Notes under the pieces: generated by a model | The model's database searches: none | What the model was told of the DNA's origin: nothing | What the model saw: the letters and a program-made list of their open reading frames with translations, nothing else | Assembly (NCBI GenBank): GCA_015179125.1 | Contig: WHVA01000451.1 | Span: forward strand, 1-64,000 | Origin: Gautieria morchelliformis | Lineage: Eukaryota; Basidiomycota; Agaricomycetes; Gomphales; Gomphaceae | Length of the DNA stretch: 64,000 bases | Direction of reading: 5' to 3' | In this document: positions 22,142 through 34,463 of the stretch, one piece after another | Layout: each line of letters starts with the position of its first letter | How positions within the stretch are numbered: position 1 is the stretch's first letter | Position numbers and translations under genes: made by a program

Positions 22142-25100
22142 CGCAGACACTTCGCAGAAGCTTTTGGGTGTGGAGAAGCTTGCAACAGATGGAAGTAATT
22201 GGCCTCTGTGGCGAGCTACTCTCACAAGTTATTTTGAGTCCAAAAATCTTCTCAGGCATATAGAAGGGAGAGCCATTCGACCTCCTGATCCTCCAGTCAT
22301 GCCCCCAGGCCATATTCTCACAGAAGCTGAGGAAACTCAGATAGAGAAGGCTGAGGAGAAGCTGGAGAAATATCTTGCCAGAGAAGGACAGTCAAAAACC
22401 CAAATAATCGTCTCAGTGTCAGAGTCACTAGCCCTGATGCTACAGAAGAGACATACAGCAAAAGAAGTCTGGGATGCATTGGTCAATGAGATGACCAAAA
22501 AGCCCAAGATGGTTCTCACCAACCTACAGAGACAGCTTCGCAGTATGAGGTGTCCTGAGGATGGAGACTTGAGAGATCACTTGGACAAGGCCCAAGACCT
22601 CTATGCTCGTCTCAATGAGATGGGAGCCAGAATTTCTGAAGGAGAGTTCACCGACATTATTCTTGCATCACTGCCACCCTCCTATGAGGCAGTTATGAAT
22701 GCCCTTACCACGTCGCTCGAAGAATGTGGAATGCCCTTATTGCCTGATGATATTATCAGAGTACTAAAGGCTCAATACGACAGGAGAAAGACTCTCAATA
22801 TTTCACAAGAAGAGCAGGCATTTATTGGTTCATCTACGAAAGGGCAGAAGGGTCGGAAAGACCCGAAGGTGTCTACATGCACTAATTGCCACAAGCCTGG
22901 ACATGCTATAGAGAGTTGCTGGGATGAAGGAGGTGGTAAAGAAGGCCAGGGGCCACGTCAGAAGAAGAAAGCGAAAGCCCAAAAAAAGAAGGGCAAAGCC
23001 AAGGCGAATGTTGCCGAAGAAGTGTCCTCTGAGGAGGATGAGAGTGGCAGTCCAGCCGCTTTCGCCAACTTCGACTGCTCTAATTTGAGTAGCTTATCTC
23101 TGGACACTGTTGTTATTCTCGACACTGGAACGACCGCACATATGACCCCTCACAAGAATTTATTGAGGGATTACAGTCCATTCTCACAGCCGCGCACAAT
23201 TCGTGCAGCCAACAAGGGCACTTTTGATGCCTTCGGTTCAGGCTCACTCGTGTTATCTAACAAGGTTGGAGATAAGACTGTGAACATTACATTGAAGGAT
23301 ACGTTCTACGCGCCCAAAATGGCTGTTACCCTCATCTCGATCGGCCGGTGCGATGATGCAGGCTATAACACACAAATAGCTGATCAGAAATGCACAATAT
23401 CCAATCGTAAAGGCAGGATATTGATGCAAGCACCGAAGCTGAATGGCTTATATCGATTTGATTTACAACACACAAGTGCCGAAGCGCATGTATGCGCATC
23501 AGCCATGGAGATACATCAGAGAATGGGGCACATTTCACAAAAGTCCCTACAGCATTTGCTCAACCGTGGCATGATATTAGGCATTGAATTGAGCTCAAAA
23601 GGTGACAAGGTTGTTTGCGATGCGTGCATTCAGGCGAAGATTGCACGCAAATCACTTCCTCAGGAACCCAGAAGCCGATCATCAAAATTCGGTGACAGAA
23701 TTTATTCTGATGTCTGGGGACCAGCGAGACACTCCACAATTGACAAGAAATCCTATTATGTGTCTTTCATCGACGACTACTCAAGAGAATCGGTTATCTA
23801 TTTGATGGCAAACAAATCGGAAGCATTTTCAAAATACAAACTCTACGAGGCCTTGATGCTTCGACAGAGGAACGTGCACATCAAAGCACTTGTTTCCGAC
23901 AGAGGGGGCGAATATACAAGCTCGGAATTTGAACAGCATTTAGCCAAGCAAGGCACGAAGCATCGGTTAACCGTGCACGACACCCCAGAGTCAAATGGTG
24001 TTGCTGAACGTTTAAACCGAACTCTAGTTGAAAGAGCTCGTGCCATGCTATTGGAATCAAGTCTTCCTAAGACTCTATGGGGGCATGCAATTTTGCATGC
24101 CAACTATCTTAGGAATCGGACACACACAAGAGCTTTGCCAGACAAAACCCCTTTTGAAATGATCCATCACGAGAAACTGAACCTGAAAGACATACACGTG
24201 TGGGGAATTGAAGTCTACGTTAAAGTCAAAGAGGGAAACAAACTAGCAGCCCGTGCCAAAAGAGCTCGGTGGATAGGAATCTCTGGACAGAGCCATGGTC
24301 ACTGCATCTACTGGCCTGACTCTCAGAAGGTTTCTGTCGAGCGGAATGTTATATTTGACTCAGAGATGAAGGGGGGCAAAGCTCCAATCATTTCTATTGA
24401 AGAGTCACAGCTACCTACGTCCAGAAAAATGGTACAGGCCATCTCGGCGCCAGCACCTATGCCTAGTCGCTTAGTCAGCGAGGAGGCAAAGATCAGGAAA
24501 TTGATGATGATGAACCAGAGGAACGTCTGAAAGAGCTGCAACCCAGTCAGACTGTTGATGTCAGACCTAAAGAAGCTGCTCCAACAAGGAGAAGTGAAAG
24601 ATCCGTCAGCAACAGGTGCAGCCGGCCCCAAGTGGTCCCGTAACAAGATCTCAAACTAAGAGACATGCTGGTGCAGATATACTACACTAGCTTACGAGGA
24701 CATTGAGGACCATCAAGACAAATTATTCGAACAAGATTTATCCTCTGAAACTGACGGCATCAGTGATTATAACCTTGCCATCAGTACACTTTCGACCTCC
24801 GATCAAAACAAAGATAAGGTGCTGCCGGATTTGAATCAGACTGAGCCTAGCAATGCAGATGAAGCCTTAAATGATCCTATGTGGAAAGCATCGATGGATA
24901 AAGAGTACAAGGTGCTACTCGACAAAGGTGTATGGGAAGTGGTTAAACCACCTCCTGGGGCAAATATTGTCGGAAATAGATGGGTATTCCTCTGGAAACG
25001 CAATCCAGAAGGTGAACCCATACACCTAGATTGAGGATGGTCGCCCAAGGCTTTACACAAAGTTTTGGAGTCGACTACAATGAAACCTATGCACCTGTTG

Positions 25101-26379
25101 CTCGGATGACTTCCTTACGGATTATATGTGCCATTGCTGCCAGGAACAACTGGCCTATTCACCAAATGGATGTGGACAGTGCGTATTTGAATGCTACACT
25201 ACCAGAACCTATTTACATGAGACAGCCGTATGGATATGAGACCGGAGACAAAGATGATGTCCTCCTGCTGAAGAAAGCACTTTACGGCCTCAAACAATCT
25301 GGAAGGGAATGGTACAAACGTCTGAGTGGTGAATTTCTCAAGTTAGGATTCACTAAATCAGCTTCGGATGGAGCTGTATTTTGCAGACGTGGACCGAGAG
25401 GGCATGCGATTATTGCGACGGCAGTAGACGACCTCACTATCACAGCTGAGAGTCAACCAATCCTCGATGGGGTAAAGCATGATCTTGCCCAGATCTTCAG
25501 TATGAAAGTCTAGGCAAGATTCATTGGCTTTTGAACCTCAAAATCGAAAGAGATTGGAATAACAAATCGATTGCAATATCACAAGCTGCATACATCCAAA
25601 AAATCATCAAAAAATTCAATCTGGATGATGCCAAAACATTTTCCACGCCTCTCGACCCAGCCGTTAAATTATCCAGAGACCAATGCCCTTCTACAGATGA
25701 AGACAAACAGAAGATGTCAAGAATTCCATACAGACAAGCGATAGGATCATTGATGTGGGCAGCAGTAGCCACTCGACCGGACATTGCGTTCGCAGTGTCA
25801 TTACTTTCTCAATTCCTCGAAAACCCAGGTTCAACACATTGGCATGCAGTCAAACGTGTCTTTAAATATCTAAAAGGCACGATGGACTACAAATTGACAC
25901 TTGGGAAAAATCGAGACGGCCTCATTGGGTATTCAGATGCGGATTGGGCTTCTCAAGAGCACAGGCACTCATACTCGGCTTATATTTTTCAGATTGATGG
26001 AGGGACAGTATCATGGAGTTGTCAAAAACAATCCATAGTAGCCCTATCATCAACTGAAGCCGAATTCGTTGCTCTGACTCATGCGAGCAAAGAAGCCTTA
26101 TGGATGCGCCACTTTATTTCTGAAGTATTCCAACCGCTGAATTGTCCCATCAAACTTTATTCAGACAATCAATCAGCCATTGCCATCGTCTATGGCACTC
26201 AACAACACACGAGGACCAAGCATTTCGACATTAGATTATATTTCATCCGAGATATAGTCGAAGATGAAGAAATTAAGCTTGTGTACCTACCAACGGAACA
26301 CATGCTAGCCGATCTTCTCACTAAAGGACTTCCTAGTCCTAGAGTGAGAATCCTCAACGAGAAAATCGGAATATATTAA
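22134..26379 (+). pseudogene. Copia Gag-Pol polyprotein with frameshifts
   Basis: The start is the ATG at 22134 (MGPADTSQ). Gag (UBN2-type) ends with a zinc knuckle CTNCHKPGHAIESC. The protease has VILDTGTTAHM. Integrase has an HHCC finger (HQRMGHIS..., CDACIQAK) and the acidic triad in YSDVWGP, SDRGGEYTS and NGVAERLNRT. The first frame ends at 24530 by frameshift. Reverse transcriptase continues at 24819-25034 and 25031-25513 (MDVDSAYLNA, VDDLT active site). RNase H is in 25531-26379 (GYSDADWAS, STEAEFVAL, SDNQSAI). Breaks near 24520, 25030 and 25510 and stops in the IN-RT spacer make it inactive, but all catalytic motifs are still readable. Confidence 0.95.
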
Positions 26380-26392
26380 GCTTGAGGGGGCG
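26380..26392 (+). other. Polypurine tract of Copia element 1
   Basis: gcttgagggggcg lies directly before the 3' LTR, the usual site of plus-strand priming. Confidence 0.75.
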
Positions 26393-26771
26393 TGTTGGGT
26401 GCATTTATGCTCCTGCACCAAAATCAAGCATAATATATTCAATTTATTGTGTGGTGTTTCAATATTTTCTCATACTGTTCTTGTACTATGCATCCACTTC
26501 TCTGCTTATTTTCGAAATTTTCTAGTCACTCCCTATCTCTCCATTCCATTCTGTTATTTCTATTTTCATAGGCGGCTGCACCCAGCGGAGTTTGAAATGA
26601 CTTCGACGCGCGAGCCCTTGGGCGCTAAAGGGCCGGGTGCAAGTATATGCCTTCTGAGACAGGATTACACTCCTCTTTCAGTGACAATAAATTCACTGAG
26701 AGAGTATATTTGATTCTAGCTTTCTAAGAACTCTACCGAACCTTCCCTGCCATAGCCCCTAGTTGCTAACA
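26393..26771 (+). repeat. 3' LTR of Copia element 1 (379 bp)
   Basis: Same ends as the 5' LTR. It is about 110 bp shorter because one of the two cagtgacaataaattcac repeats and the DNA between them is missing. Confidence 0.95.
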
Positions 26772-29100
26772 ATCTGTCCCTAGGATAAACTCTGACCCAA
26801 CGTTCCAGAATTCTGGATAGTTTATCTTTCATATATGCTTTCTCAGAGAATCCATCTCCGAATTGAACCAGGGAACCAATGTGGACGTGATTAAAAAGGT
26901 CAGTCAGATGTTTCTATCCCAGAGATTCCGTCCGCAGGCATAATCTGGTCTCCATAGTTGGTCGGGTTATTGACATTGCTAGTTTCAGAGAAATGGGGAA
27001 TGCGGTGAATGAGACTGTACGTAACTATATGAATAAGGGACAGCTCTTGACCGAAGAGCCTAGAGCGATTGGGAAGAGTCTTGCAATGCCGCTCATGTCA
27101 GTGTATGGCCCCACGTTGATAAAGAACTAAACGAGTGGAAGCAAATTTTTCATAGGATTGATTCTGTTCTCATGCCATCGACATTTTATGATGACTGTCG
27201 ACGAGACACTGATCTTTCTTATCCACTCAGTCACGCGTGGCGGTGCAACTTGGAGGAACGGTTCCCCCCAACTATGCTGAATCCCTGAATGTTGTGTATT
27301 TTCCTCAGCTCGGTCGGCCGAGCGCCTGATGCAACCAGTATCTGAGTACTCAAGGCAACGCAGGGTTTATTATTTGCGTTCCCCTTCGAGAAGAATGGAA
27401 AAACAAGGACGGAACGCACGTCCCTGGACCTCCAAACGATGAGTTCATTTTCCAAGTACGTTACAAGGCAATCACTTTATACGCTCAGTTGATTCAGCCC
27501 TGTGTCGGGTTGTGAAGTGTATAAAGATGGTATACCGGCAGGTTACCGTATTTCTCACCAAAGCAGCACATCAAGAGATTGATCCGGTGACTGGTTGACA
27601 CGCGACTCTGCTGCAACCCCCTTCTCGAGATCCGCGCTCACTTCCCGATCAACCCAGGAAACTTTTGTCTTGGAAAGTGGCGGAGGTAGAAGACTTTGCT
27701 GACTATATTGGGAGATACCCGACATGTCATGCGGCATCTTGTCGTCACACGTTGTACATGGATCCAGTGCTGGCGAGGAACGATTGCGAAAGAAACAAGG
27801 AAACCAGGCTTGGAATATATCCTGTTAAAGAGAATTCCCTTCAATGCTAGGATGATACAAGCCACACAACATGTGTGAACACACCCGTGAAGTGGAAAAT
27901 ATGAGAAAGACAGCAATTGGGGCTATATGAATCATGAAGAAACTGATTAAACGTAGAACGGCAAGATGCAGAACAGTGTAAGACTCACGAGTGGCTAATA
28001 GGAGAGTCCTGTCATGACCGGTTTATTTCTCCTACCGTGCTACCTCTATATTCCCCCTCTTCACTCCCTAGCATCTTTGCCAGAGTTCGCCACACCCACC
28101 GACCACTCCTCCTCTACATCCACTCTACCCACTGTTCGCCCCATTCTCTGAACCGCTATTCGCTGCTCGCGCATTTCGCCAGCAGGCATGCCATCAAATA
28201 TGATCGATACCATTCACCTGGCATGATGGTTCATCATTCACCCCATCATCTTCTTAATCCAACCCCATTGGGTGTTCGTATGGCCAAAGTGTGGTCGCAG
28301 GGCGTCCCTTCCATAGGCCGTGCGGGATCAACCCAGTAAACGAAGAGTCCGTGCAGGGTAGCATGTATGCGGGTCCCAAGACATGGTTTTGTCCATAAGT
28401 GCCTTCGCCCCCTTTACCCTCCGTCGTTTCATGTTCTCCCTCTTCTCTCATTCTATTGTATGTTTATTTCATCTACTTAGTATCATGACTGCGCACCCCT
28501 ATCCAACCCTTACTCATGACGGCGTCTTTCCTATTCGCTGATACCTTACGAGCATTCGATATAAGTAGTTTACATTCACATGTATATTCTCCAGTTCAAT
28601 TATCATACGTCGTCCATCTTGTGCAAACTTGACCTCGCTGTGATCATCGTCTTGAGCCTTCTCTTGGAGATTCCTATCTTCGACCAGCAGAGGACTTAGG
28701 CATCACTGGTGAGTTCACATACTTCATCTTCGTTACCTTAGCCTTCGAATCATTTTCTGTGCTGTTGGCGAAGGGCTCCGAAGGAGCACCTTCGCCAGCG
28801 AAGGGATTGTCGCTACTTAGACAACCCTTCCGTGACACCTTGCATGTTACATCGTCAAGTGCCACGGGCTATTTTGCTACAACTGTAGATAGGGCGAGCC
28901 CCGTTCGGGCAACCCTCTTACCTTGTGAACATTCATCGGTTCATCTATTTGCCGAACGGCATACTTATTCGCACAAGTTATTCGGGCATTCGCTGTGTTC
29001 ACTAATACACGATATTAACGCCTAAAAACCAATCTTGACAAGTCCCCACATCCAACCCTGGGTTGAAAATAGCACTGATGGACGCTCTAGATGCAGGGAA
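26772..29100. other. No gene recognised; transposon-like debris
   Basis: Plus-strand segments such as 26930-27240 and 27300-27480 (with KNGKTRTERTSLDLQT) read partly like decayed coding DNA with scattered stops, but I recognise no family. 28014-28932 has LTR-like composition. None of the short open frames is supported. Confidence 0.4.
28014..28932 (+). other. Possible solo LTR of a Gypsy-like element
   Basis: Begins tgtcatgaccgg, similar to the start at 13313, has C/T-rich non-coding content, and could end at cttgtgaaca. No matching 5-bp flanking duplication (agtcc versus ttcat) was found. Confidence 0.2.
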
Positions 29101-29221
29101 CACGCAGATAAGCCGCAGTCATATGAAGGGAGGGAGAATAGATGAGAAAAACGTGGAGGTGCCCATTTGCTCATACAGAGTCACCGGCAAAACCTCAACA
29201 CAGAAAGATCTTAGCCGTCAC

Positions 29222-30390
29222 TCACACCATAACCACAATCTCAAATATATTGTATGCAACCATTCGGATGAGGAGCTGTATATCTACTGAGGCCAGCTCG
29301 CGCAACGGCCTTTTGCTTGTGCGACTACCATATGTGCATCGTCTGTGTCGAGCAAGATAATTCCGATAGAACATTACTGAGACCCAGACTGCACAGGTTG
29401 TGAGTATATGGTGTGGAGTGGAGGGTGAGCCGGTAGTGACGTACACTGTGCTATGAGCGTCAAGGCAGCCACGACGACTGTAAACGAAAAGACCGGAGAT
29501 GACCTATCAAGTTATGAGACACCCTCACGTAAAACCAACTGTTCGAGTGGACGGTACCGGGAGCGTACGTACAGATTGTGATTTAGGACCTCGCAGACAA
29601 ATAGTCCACGTATCACATCGTCCGGATTTCGGGAGCCCACAATGGCAATTAGAGAGAGAATGTGAAAAATGAAAGGTATGGGCTACTGAGGAGCTGCATG
29701 CGGACAGGTTAGTGAAGGAATTGGATGCGGTCGAGATGAGGACAGTACCGGCCTGGAACGCACATATTAGTGCATAATGCATATTTGAAATGGATGACCC
29801 ACATGTACCACCACTGCCAGATATGCCGTTGCGGCCCTGCAGCGTGATGTGACTTACACAGACAATTGGTTGAGAAACAAGGGCTCACATGGGCAGCATC
29901 GCGCTGATCATGGACACTTGAAATAGACACAGCATCGTGCTTGGTGTCTCATTGTACCTCCCGGTATAGAATCTACACAAACGTCACTCTCACTATCTTA
30001 TACAATGTCAAATAGCATCTCACAAAAGTTCTGGTGGAATTGTAGCCATCGTCCACACTATACAAAGATTGATAACAGTAGGATTGCAGCGCGCAATGCG
30101 TTTGTAAAAAAGGAGCGTGGTGATGAGGATGGGCAGGGTCACCTGGCCTGCCAGCTGTAGCCTGATCCAGGCAGTGCGCATGCGCATGCTTTGTGCAGTC
30201 TGCGTTGGCGTTTCGGGGCTGGTGTCATTGGCAGCAAGTATCCCTCTCGCCATGTACGATGCATTGGGATGAGAATAAGACTCTCGGTCAACAAGCAACG
30301 TGATAATGTCCCTCGCTTGCGAGGATCCTGCGCATGTGAAAGCGAAAAGGAGAAGATGGAATAATAAAGAGTACTGTAGGTGAGCTAAAC
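29222..30390 (-). CDS. Seven-transmembrane receptor-like protein (fungal), multi-exon
   Basis: Minus-strand exons give the order expected for the Agaricomycete 7TM/GPCR-like family. A hydrophobic leader (LLFHLLLFAFTCAG, near 30340) comes first. Then IRLQLAGQVTLPILITTLLF and NPTVINLCIVW (30170-30050), an exon with TPSTMLCLFQVSMISAM (29955-29895), AATAYLAVVVHV (near 29835), PFIFHILSLIAIVGSRNPDDV (29680-29620, shown split), and a final helix with QLLIRMVAYNIFEIVVMV (29280-29222). Introns of about 50 nt with GTGAG starts and CAG ends fit the joins. It would sit in a membrane and sense an unknown ligand. The start codon and the last exon are not settled, so it may be a partial gene. Confidence 0.5.
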
Positions 30391-30894
30391 CACTGAAGTG
30401 GCCATCCTGCCGACGTTGAGCGGGAGAAAGCAGCAGCGTGTATCTAAACGCGCGAATGGCCAGCTGTCCACTCTTTCTAGAAATGAATCTGAACGGGAAG
30501 CTGATGCCATCCATCTCCGACTGCGTAGCATCTGCGTGAGATATCTGTAAATCTTAATCGCACACTGCACTGAGAGGTCGACCTAGCTTCAGGCAGATCT
30601 CAAGTGGAGTATAGCTACACAGCATTGGCACTATATGCTAAAGCAACTTATTATGAGTCAGGGTCAGCTGTAGTGAACGTTACTCACTAAGTAATAGCTG
30701 TGTGAGTGCTAAGTAAGGTTGGACGTAGGAGTTGAGTGGATCAACGAACATTGTCAAGGCTGCACGCATGTCAATGGATTTAATTGGGTGCACGTCTGAT
30801 AGGGAGTTACGAATTTCTCCCCATATTAATATTTTCTGGCGTGTTGAACATCTTAATTTCTTATGGCGGTTGGTTGCATTCTACTCATAACAAA

Positions 30895-31870
30895 AGGGAA
30901 ACCCGGTGGCAAACGCATACACGTACCCCAGTGAGTGGAAATTTCTCGTGCGTTTGATGATCTCTCGCTTCAGCTCCAATCCGCAGCGGGTATAGCGGCG
31001 GGCACACGGGGCTCAACGAAAAGCGTGGGGAAAGGGCGGCCGTTGCCCACGACGATGCAGTTGGCGACGATATCCGGGCACGTCGTGTACTTATACGTTG
31101 TCCTCGATAGTCCTGCGCAACACATATGTTAGTCAATCAGCAACTCAAGAACGACATCGCACCATTCACCTGGTATCGAGACGTTCGCACCACTGGCTTT
31201 TGATCCAGTCGTCGTTGTTAGCAACTTGGGGTTATGGCAGGGAAGGTTCGGTAGAGTTCTTAGAAAGCTAGAATCAAATACACTCTCTCAGTGAATTTAT
31301 TGTCACTGTTATATTAATACAATACCTAGAATCAAATACACTACATGATTTTCAGTCAACATGCTATGTAAATATGAAAGATACTACTCACCTCTCTCAG
31401 TGAATTTATTGTCACTGGGAGAGGAGTACTACTCTGTCTCAGGATGCATATACATGCACCCGGCCCTTTAGCGCCCAAGGGCTCGCGCGTCGAAGTCATT
31501 TCAAACTCCGCTGGGTGCAGCCGCCTGTGAAAATAGAGATAACAAAGTGAAATGGAGAGATAGGGAGTGACTGGAAATTTTCGAAAATAATCAGAGAAAT
31601 GAATGCATGGTACAAGAACAATGTGAGAAGAGATTGAAACACCATACAATAAATCGAACATATTATGCTTGATTTTGGTGCAGGAGCATAAATGCACCCA
31701 ACAGTCGTCACAGCCGCAGAAGAGATACTTTCCGGGCTCAGGCTCTTCGAATAGGTCTCCGCTGCACCAGCCGCCATCGGGTGTATGCAGGGCGTGGTAA
31801 GTGGTGCTACTACTGTCTGGCTGATAGTTGAGCTCGACAAACCTGTTTCATAGACGCCAGGACGGTGGCA
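30895..31870 (-). pseudogene. AMP-binding (NRPS-like/acyl-adenylating) enzyme C-terminal relic, split by a solo LTR
   Basis: From 31850 the minus strand encodes YHALHTPDGGWCSGDLFEEP and GKYLFCGCDD, then the LTR (31703-31216), then WIKSQWCERLDT. A 58-nt intron (31169-31112) is followed by TIEDNV and, after a frame change, CPDIVANCIVVGNGRPFPTL and EIIKRTRNFHSLGY. This follows the C-terminal half of basidiomycete adenylating enzymes (GRNDDWIK..., IEDNV..., VVVG.GRP). A stop near 31848 and a frameshift after IEDNV show decay besides the insertion. The N-terminal AMP-binding part was not found. The specific substrate cannot be told. Confidence 0.65.
31216..31703 (-). mobile_element. Solo Copia LTR with 5-bp target duplication
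   Basis: 488 bp, same family as the LTRs of element 1, in reverse orientation. It is flanked by gtcgt at 31211-31215 and gtcgt at 31704-31708. It keeps both cagtgacaataaattcac-type repeats, as in the longer 5' LTR. It arose by LTR-LTR recombination after insertion. Confidence 0.95.
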
Positions 31871-32560
31871 GGGCTTTATCAACGAGCATGAGCAGATGTC
31901 ATGTGCCTTCAAAGTTGCTACCATGATCCCCACCTTCTAGGCAAGCCGACACCTTCATCAGTATCACGGCCGTTACACTATGGCCATGTGTTGAAAAAGC
32001 AAGATAGTACGGTCTGACCTTTGCGTGTCTAATAGTTGTGCATTTATGCAATACGACACATCCATTCTCCTTGAAATACTTGCTGAGAGGGCAAGCTACA
32101 AAGAAGGCTTGTAGGATTCATTACTGTAAAAATAACTCCACGTACGATTACTTCCTGCCGTCTCAAACACCTTCACATGTTCCTCAACCGCGGCCCTGGC
32201 GAACCCTTCATAATCGGGGGATTTATGGCGGGAAGGATTGTTATGTTCACTCCCAAGGGCTTGTCTATCAGCTTCCACGTCTAACAAATTGCTTGTTGAA
32301 GGGATACGATGTGACTCCTATAGTGCGCAGAATGGCTTGGAAGACAAAATGAGCGAAAGGATATGCCTAGAAGTGTCCATGCTTAGCTTTATTGATGCAA
32401 CAGGACACATGCCGGATCTAATATGCCTTTGGAAAATTTGTAATTGCCTGTAGACATACCGTATGGCGGTCTGTGTGGTGTTAGCACCTTATATTGGATA
32501 GAAGCACCCAGGAGCCGGTACTTGCGAGAGAGTCTACACAATTATTGAGCTGTATGATCT
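31871..32560. other. No gene recognised
   Basis: A 63-residue minus-strand frame at 32096-32287 (contains YEGFARAAVEEHVKVFETAG) reads like coding DNA but has no family I can name. The rest shows nothing. Confidence 0.35.
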
Positions 32561-32639
32561 AGTGGAAATTCAATAGAATGACTTGCATTGTTTGACATAG
32601 TGAGTTTGCACAGAGCGCGGAGTCAAATTGCAAAATCGA

Positions 32640-34459
32640 AGCACAACCAATTGGCCTACGATACTCACCCCCTCGGTCAGTTTGCAGCTGTTTGACCTTA
32701 GCGTCATGCTGGGTCTCCACCCAGGCCTCGTATTGCTGGTAGCGACCAAAGGTGTCACTCTTCCTTGCTATGGTCTCCAGGTAGGTCCACCTACTATAAT
32801 CATCGCTGAGACTTACAAAATACTCCTTCCCATCGTAGCTCTGGGGGTTCGCGGGCCCCCATACGTCCGAATGGATTTTTTCGCCGAAGGAGGTGGCACA
32901 CGGTCCCTCCCGCTTCTGCGGGACGGGCTTGCGTGTAGGCTTTGCCTGCGCACATGCAGAGCAAAAGCCGGGCCGGCTCGACATATCGACGTCGACCCCA
33001 GTTATAGTGCCATCCTGGACTAGCTTCTGGGCAGCTTGGAGGGAAATGTGCCCCATCCGGTGGTGCAGATCATCCAGCATAAGTGGCTTTCACCGCGCAT
33101 TCGCCGTAGCCGCTGTTGACCCGTGTTCAACCTTGTAGAGCCCGTTCGAGAGCGGAACCTGCCCAAGCAGCGTTCCTTGCGCGTCTCAAATCAGGCATTT
33201 CTGGTCCTTCAGCAGGACCGAGAAGCCAGCCGCATCGCAGCGCATTAGGGAAATTAAGGTGAAGGCAAGGTCTGGACAGTATAGCACATTTTTTAGGGTG
33301 ACGTGTGTGCTTGTCTTGCCGTTGGGTATACTGATTTTCATATTCCAGATACCTGTAGCTTGAAAAACAGTCTTGTCCGTGGCGTTGATCTTGCACGGCG
33401 CGATCTATTGAAAGGTGAGGAAGTGGTGCCTGCTCGGCGACATATGCCCTGACGCGCCTGAGTCGTAGATGTTGACTTCTCATCCCATCAGCGTACTCGT
33501 TCCCAGCGCGAGGGCAGTCCCAGCGAATGTCGTGGTGAACGCAAACTCCTCGTTCTCTGTCGCCACGTTCGCTGACCCGCCTCCTTTCTTATCCTCGTCC
33601 TTTTTGTCCTTCTTCTTAGCTTTAGAACGGCAATCCGCCTTCATGTGGCCCTTTTTGCCACACTTCCAGCATTCCACGTCGGTCTTCGTGGTGCTGGATG
33701 TGCTGCCGCGTGTCTGAGGCTTCCCGCAGGCTTTAGCTGCGACAAGCACGTTCTCACTCGCCTTAAGTTGGCACTCCTCAATGGTAAGTCGTTCGAACTC
33801 GTTGATCAGCGTACTAACCATCTGGTCAGGCTCCAGCGTGGCCTTCGCATGCACCGGGGACATCGTTATTACGTTGATGAGTGGGCGGTACGACTTGGGG
33901 AGCGAGCCGAGGATGATAGTGACCAGATCATCGTTGGTGAGTCCGGCGTTCATTCCCGCAAGTTGCTCCTGCATTTTCATGATAGACTCCAGGTGTGTGC
34001 GGACGTTTGACTCGTCTTCACACTTCAATTCATACATGCGACGCCACATGTCGACCTTAACGGTAAGTGCTTTTGACTCGTGCTTGATGCACACAGCCTT
34101 CCAGACCTCCTTCGTGGTGCTTAGGTTCCGGACTTCGATGAGGACACTGTCCGGGACCGTGGTGAAGATCTGGGCCATTATCGTGGCCTCACATTGGTTG
34201 AAGTCATCCCATCGCTTTTCTATCGCATCCATCTCCTCCTCCTCCTTGTCCGACAGTATGTGACTGCTGGGATACGTAGGGATCGGGGGGGGGGGACCCT
34301 GGCTGTCCCTTCGAGGTGCCGTTTTGCTCCCCGGGTCGACGCCAGTGTGACTAACGTCTGACTCTTCCAGGTGACCCAGTTCAAGCCATCTCGGGCGAGC
34401 TTGGGGACGGCGAATGACTTTGAGGTGGAGGTGGATGTAACGGGCTCTGCAGGGCCCAT
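32640..34459 (-). pseudogene. Copia element 2 gag-pol remnant
   Basis: Gag starts at the ATG in the primer site (34459), shifts frame near 34270, and continues to 33480 with KEVWKAVCIKHESK and a zinc knuckle CWKCGKKGHMKADC. A short C-rich run (34287-34296 region) is at the frameshift. Protease and the following part (33480-33127) need two frames and contain a stop. Integrase 33080-32640 has HHRMGHIS, CSACAQAK, HSDVWGPA and TDRGGEY, then ends. The third acidic residue and all of reverse transcriptase are missing. It belongs to a different lineage from element 1, judged by the sequence of both gag and LTR. Confidence 0.9.
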
Positions 34460-34463
34460 AACC
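34452..34463 (-). promoter_or_regulatory. Primer-binding site of Copia element 2 (initiator tRNA-Met anticodon arm)
   Basis: The minus strand reads GGTTATGGGCCC immediately after the LTR. It is the same half-tRNA-type site as in element 1, and it also contains the gag ATG (MGPAEPV). Confidence 0.75.

Larger units (their letters stand above)
21639..26771 (+). mobile_element. Ty1/Copia retrotransposon (element 1), decayed
   Basis: Two LTRs starting tgttgggtgc and ending gctaaca enclose a primer site, a gag-pol frame and a polypurine tract. The domain order Gag-PR-IN-RT-RNaseH identifies the Copia superfamily. Left flank ggcagata and right flank atctgtcc share no 5-bp duplication. The left flank belongs to Helitron C and the right flank does not. 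Confidence 0.95.

Noticed and set aside
21639..26771. Copia element 1 as an active element
   Set aside because: At least three frameshifts or stops in pol and unequal LTRs make it inactive.
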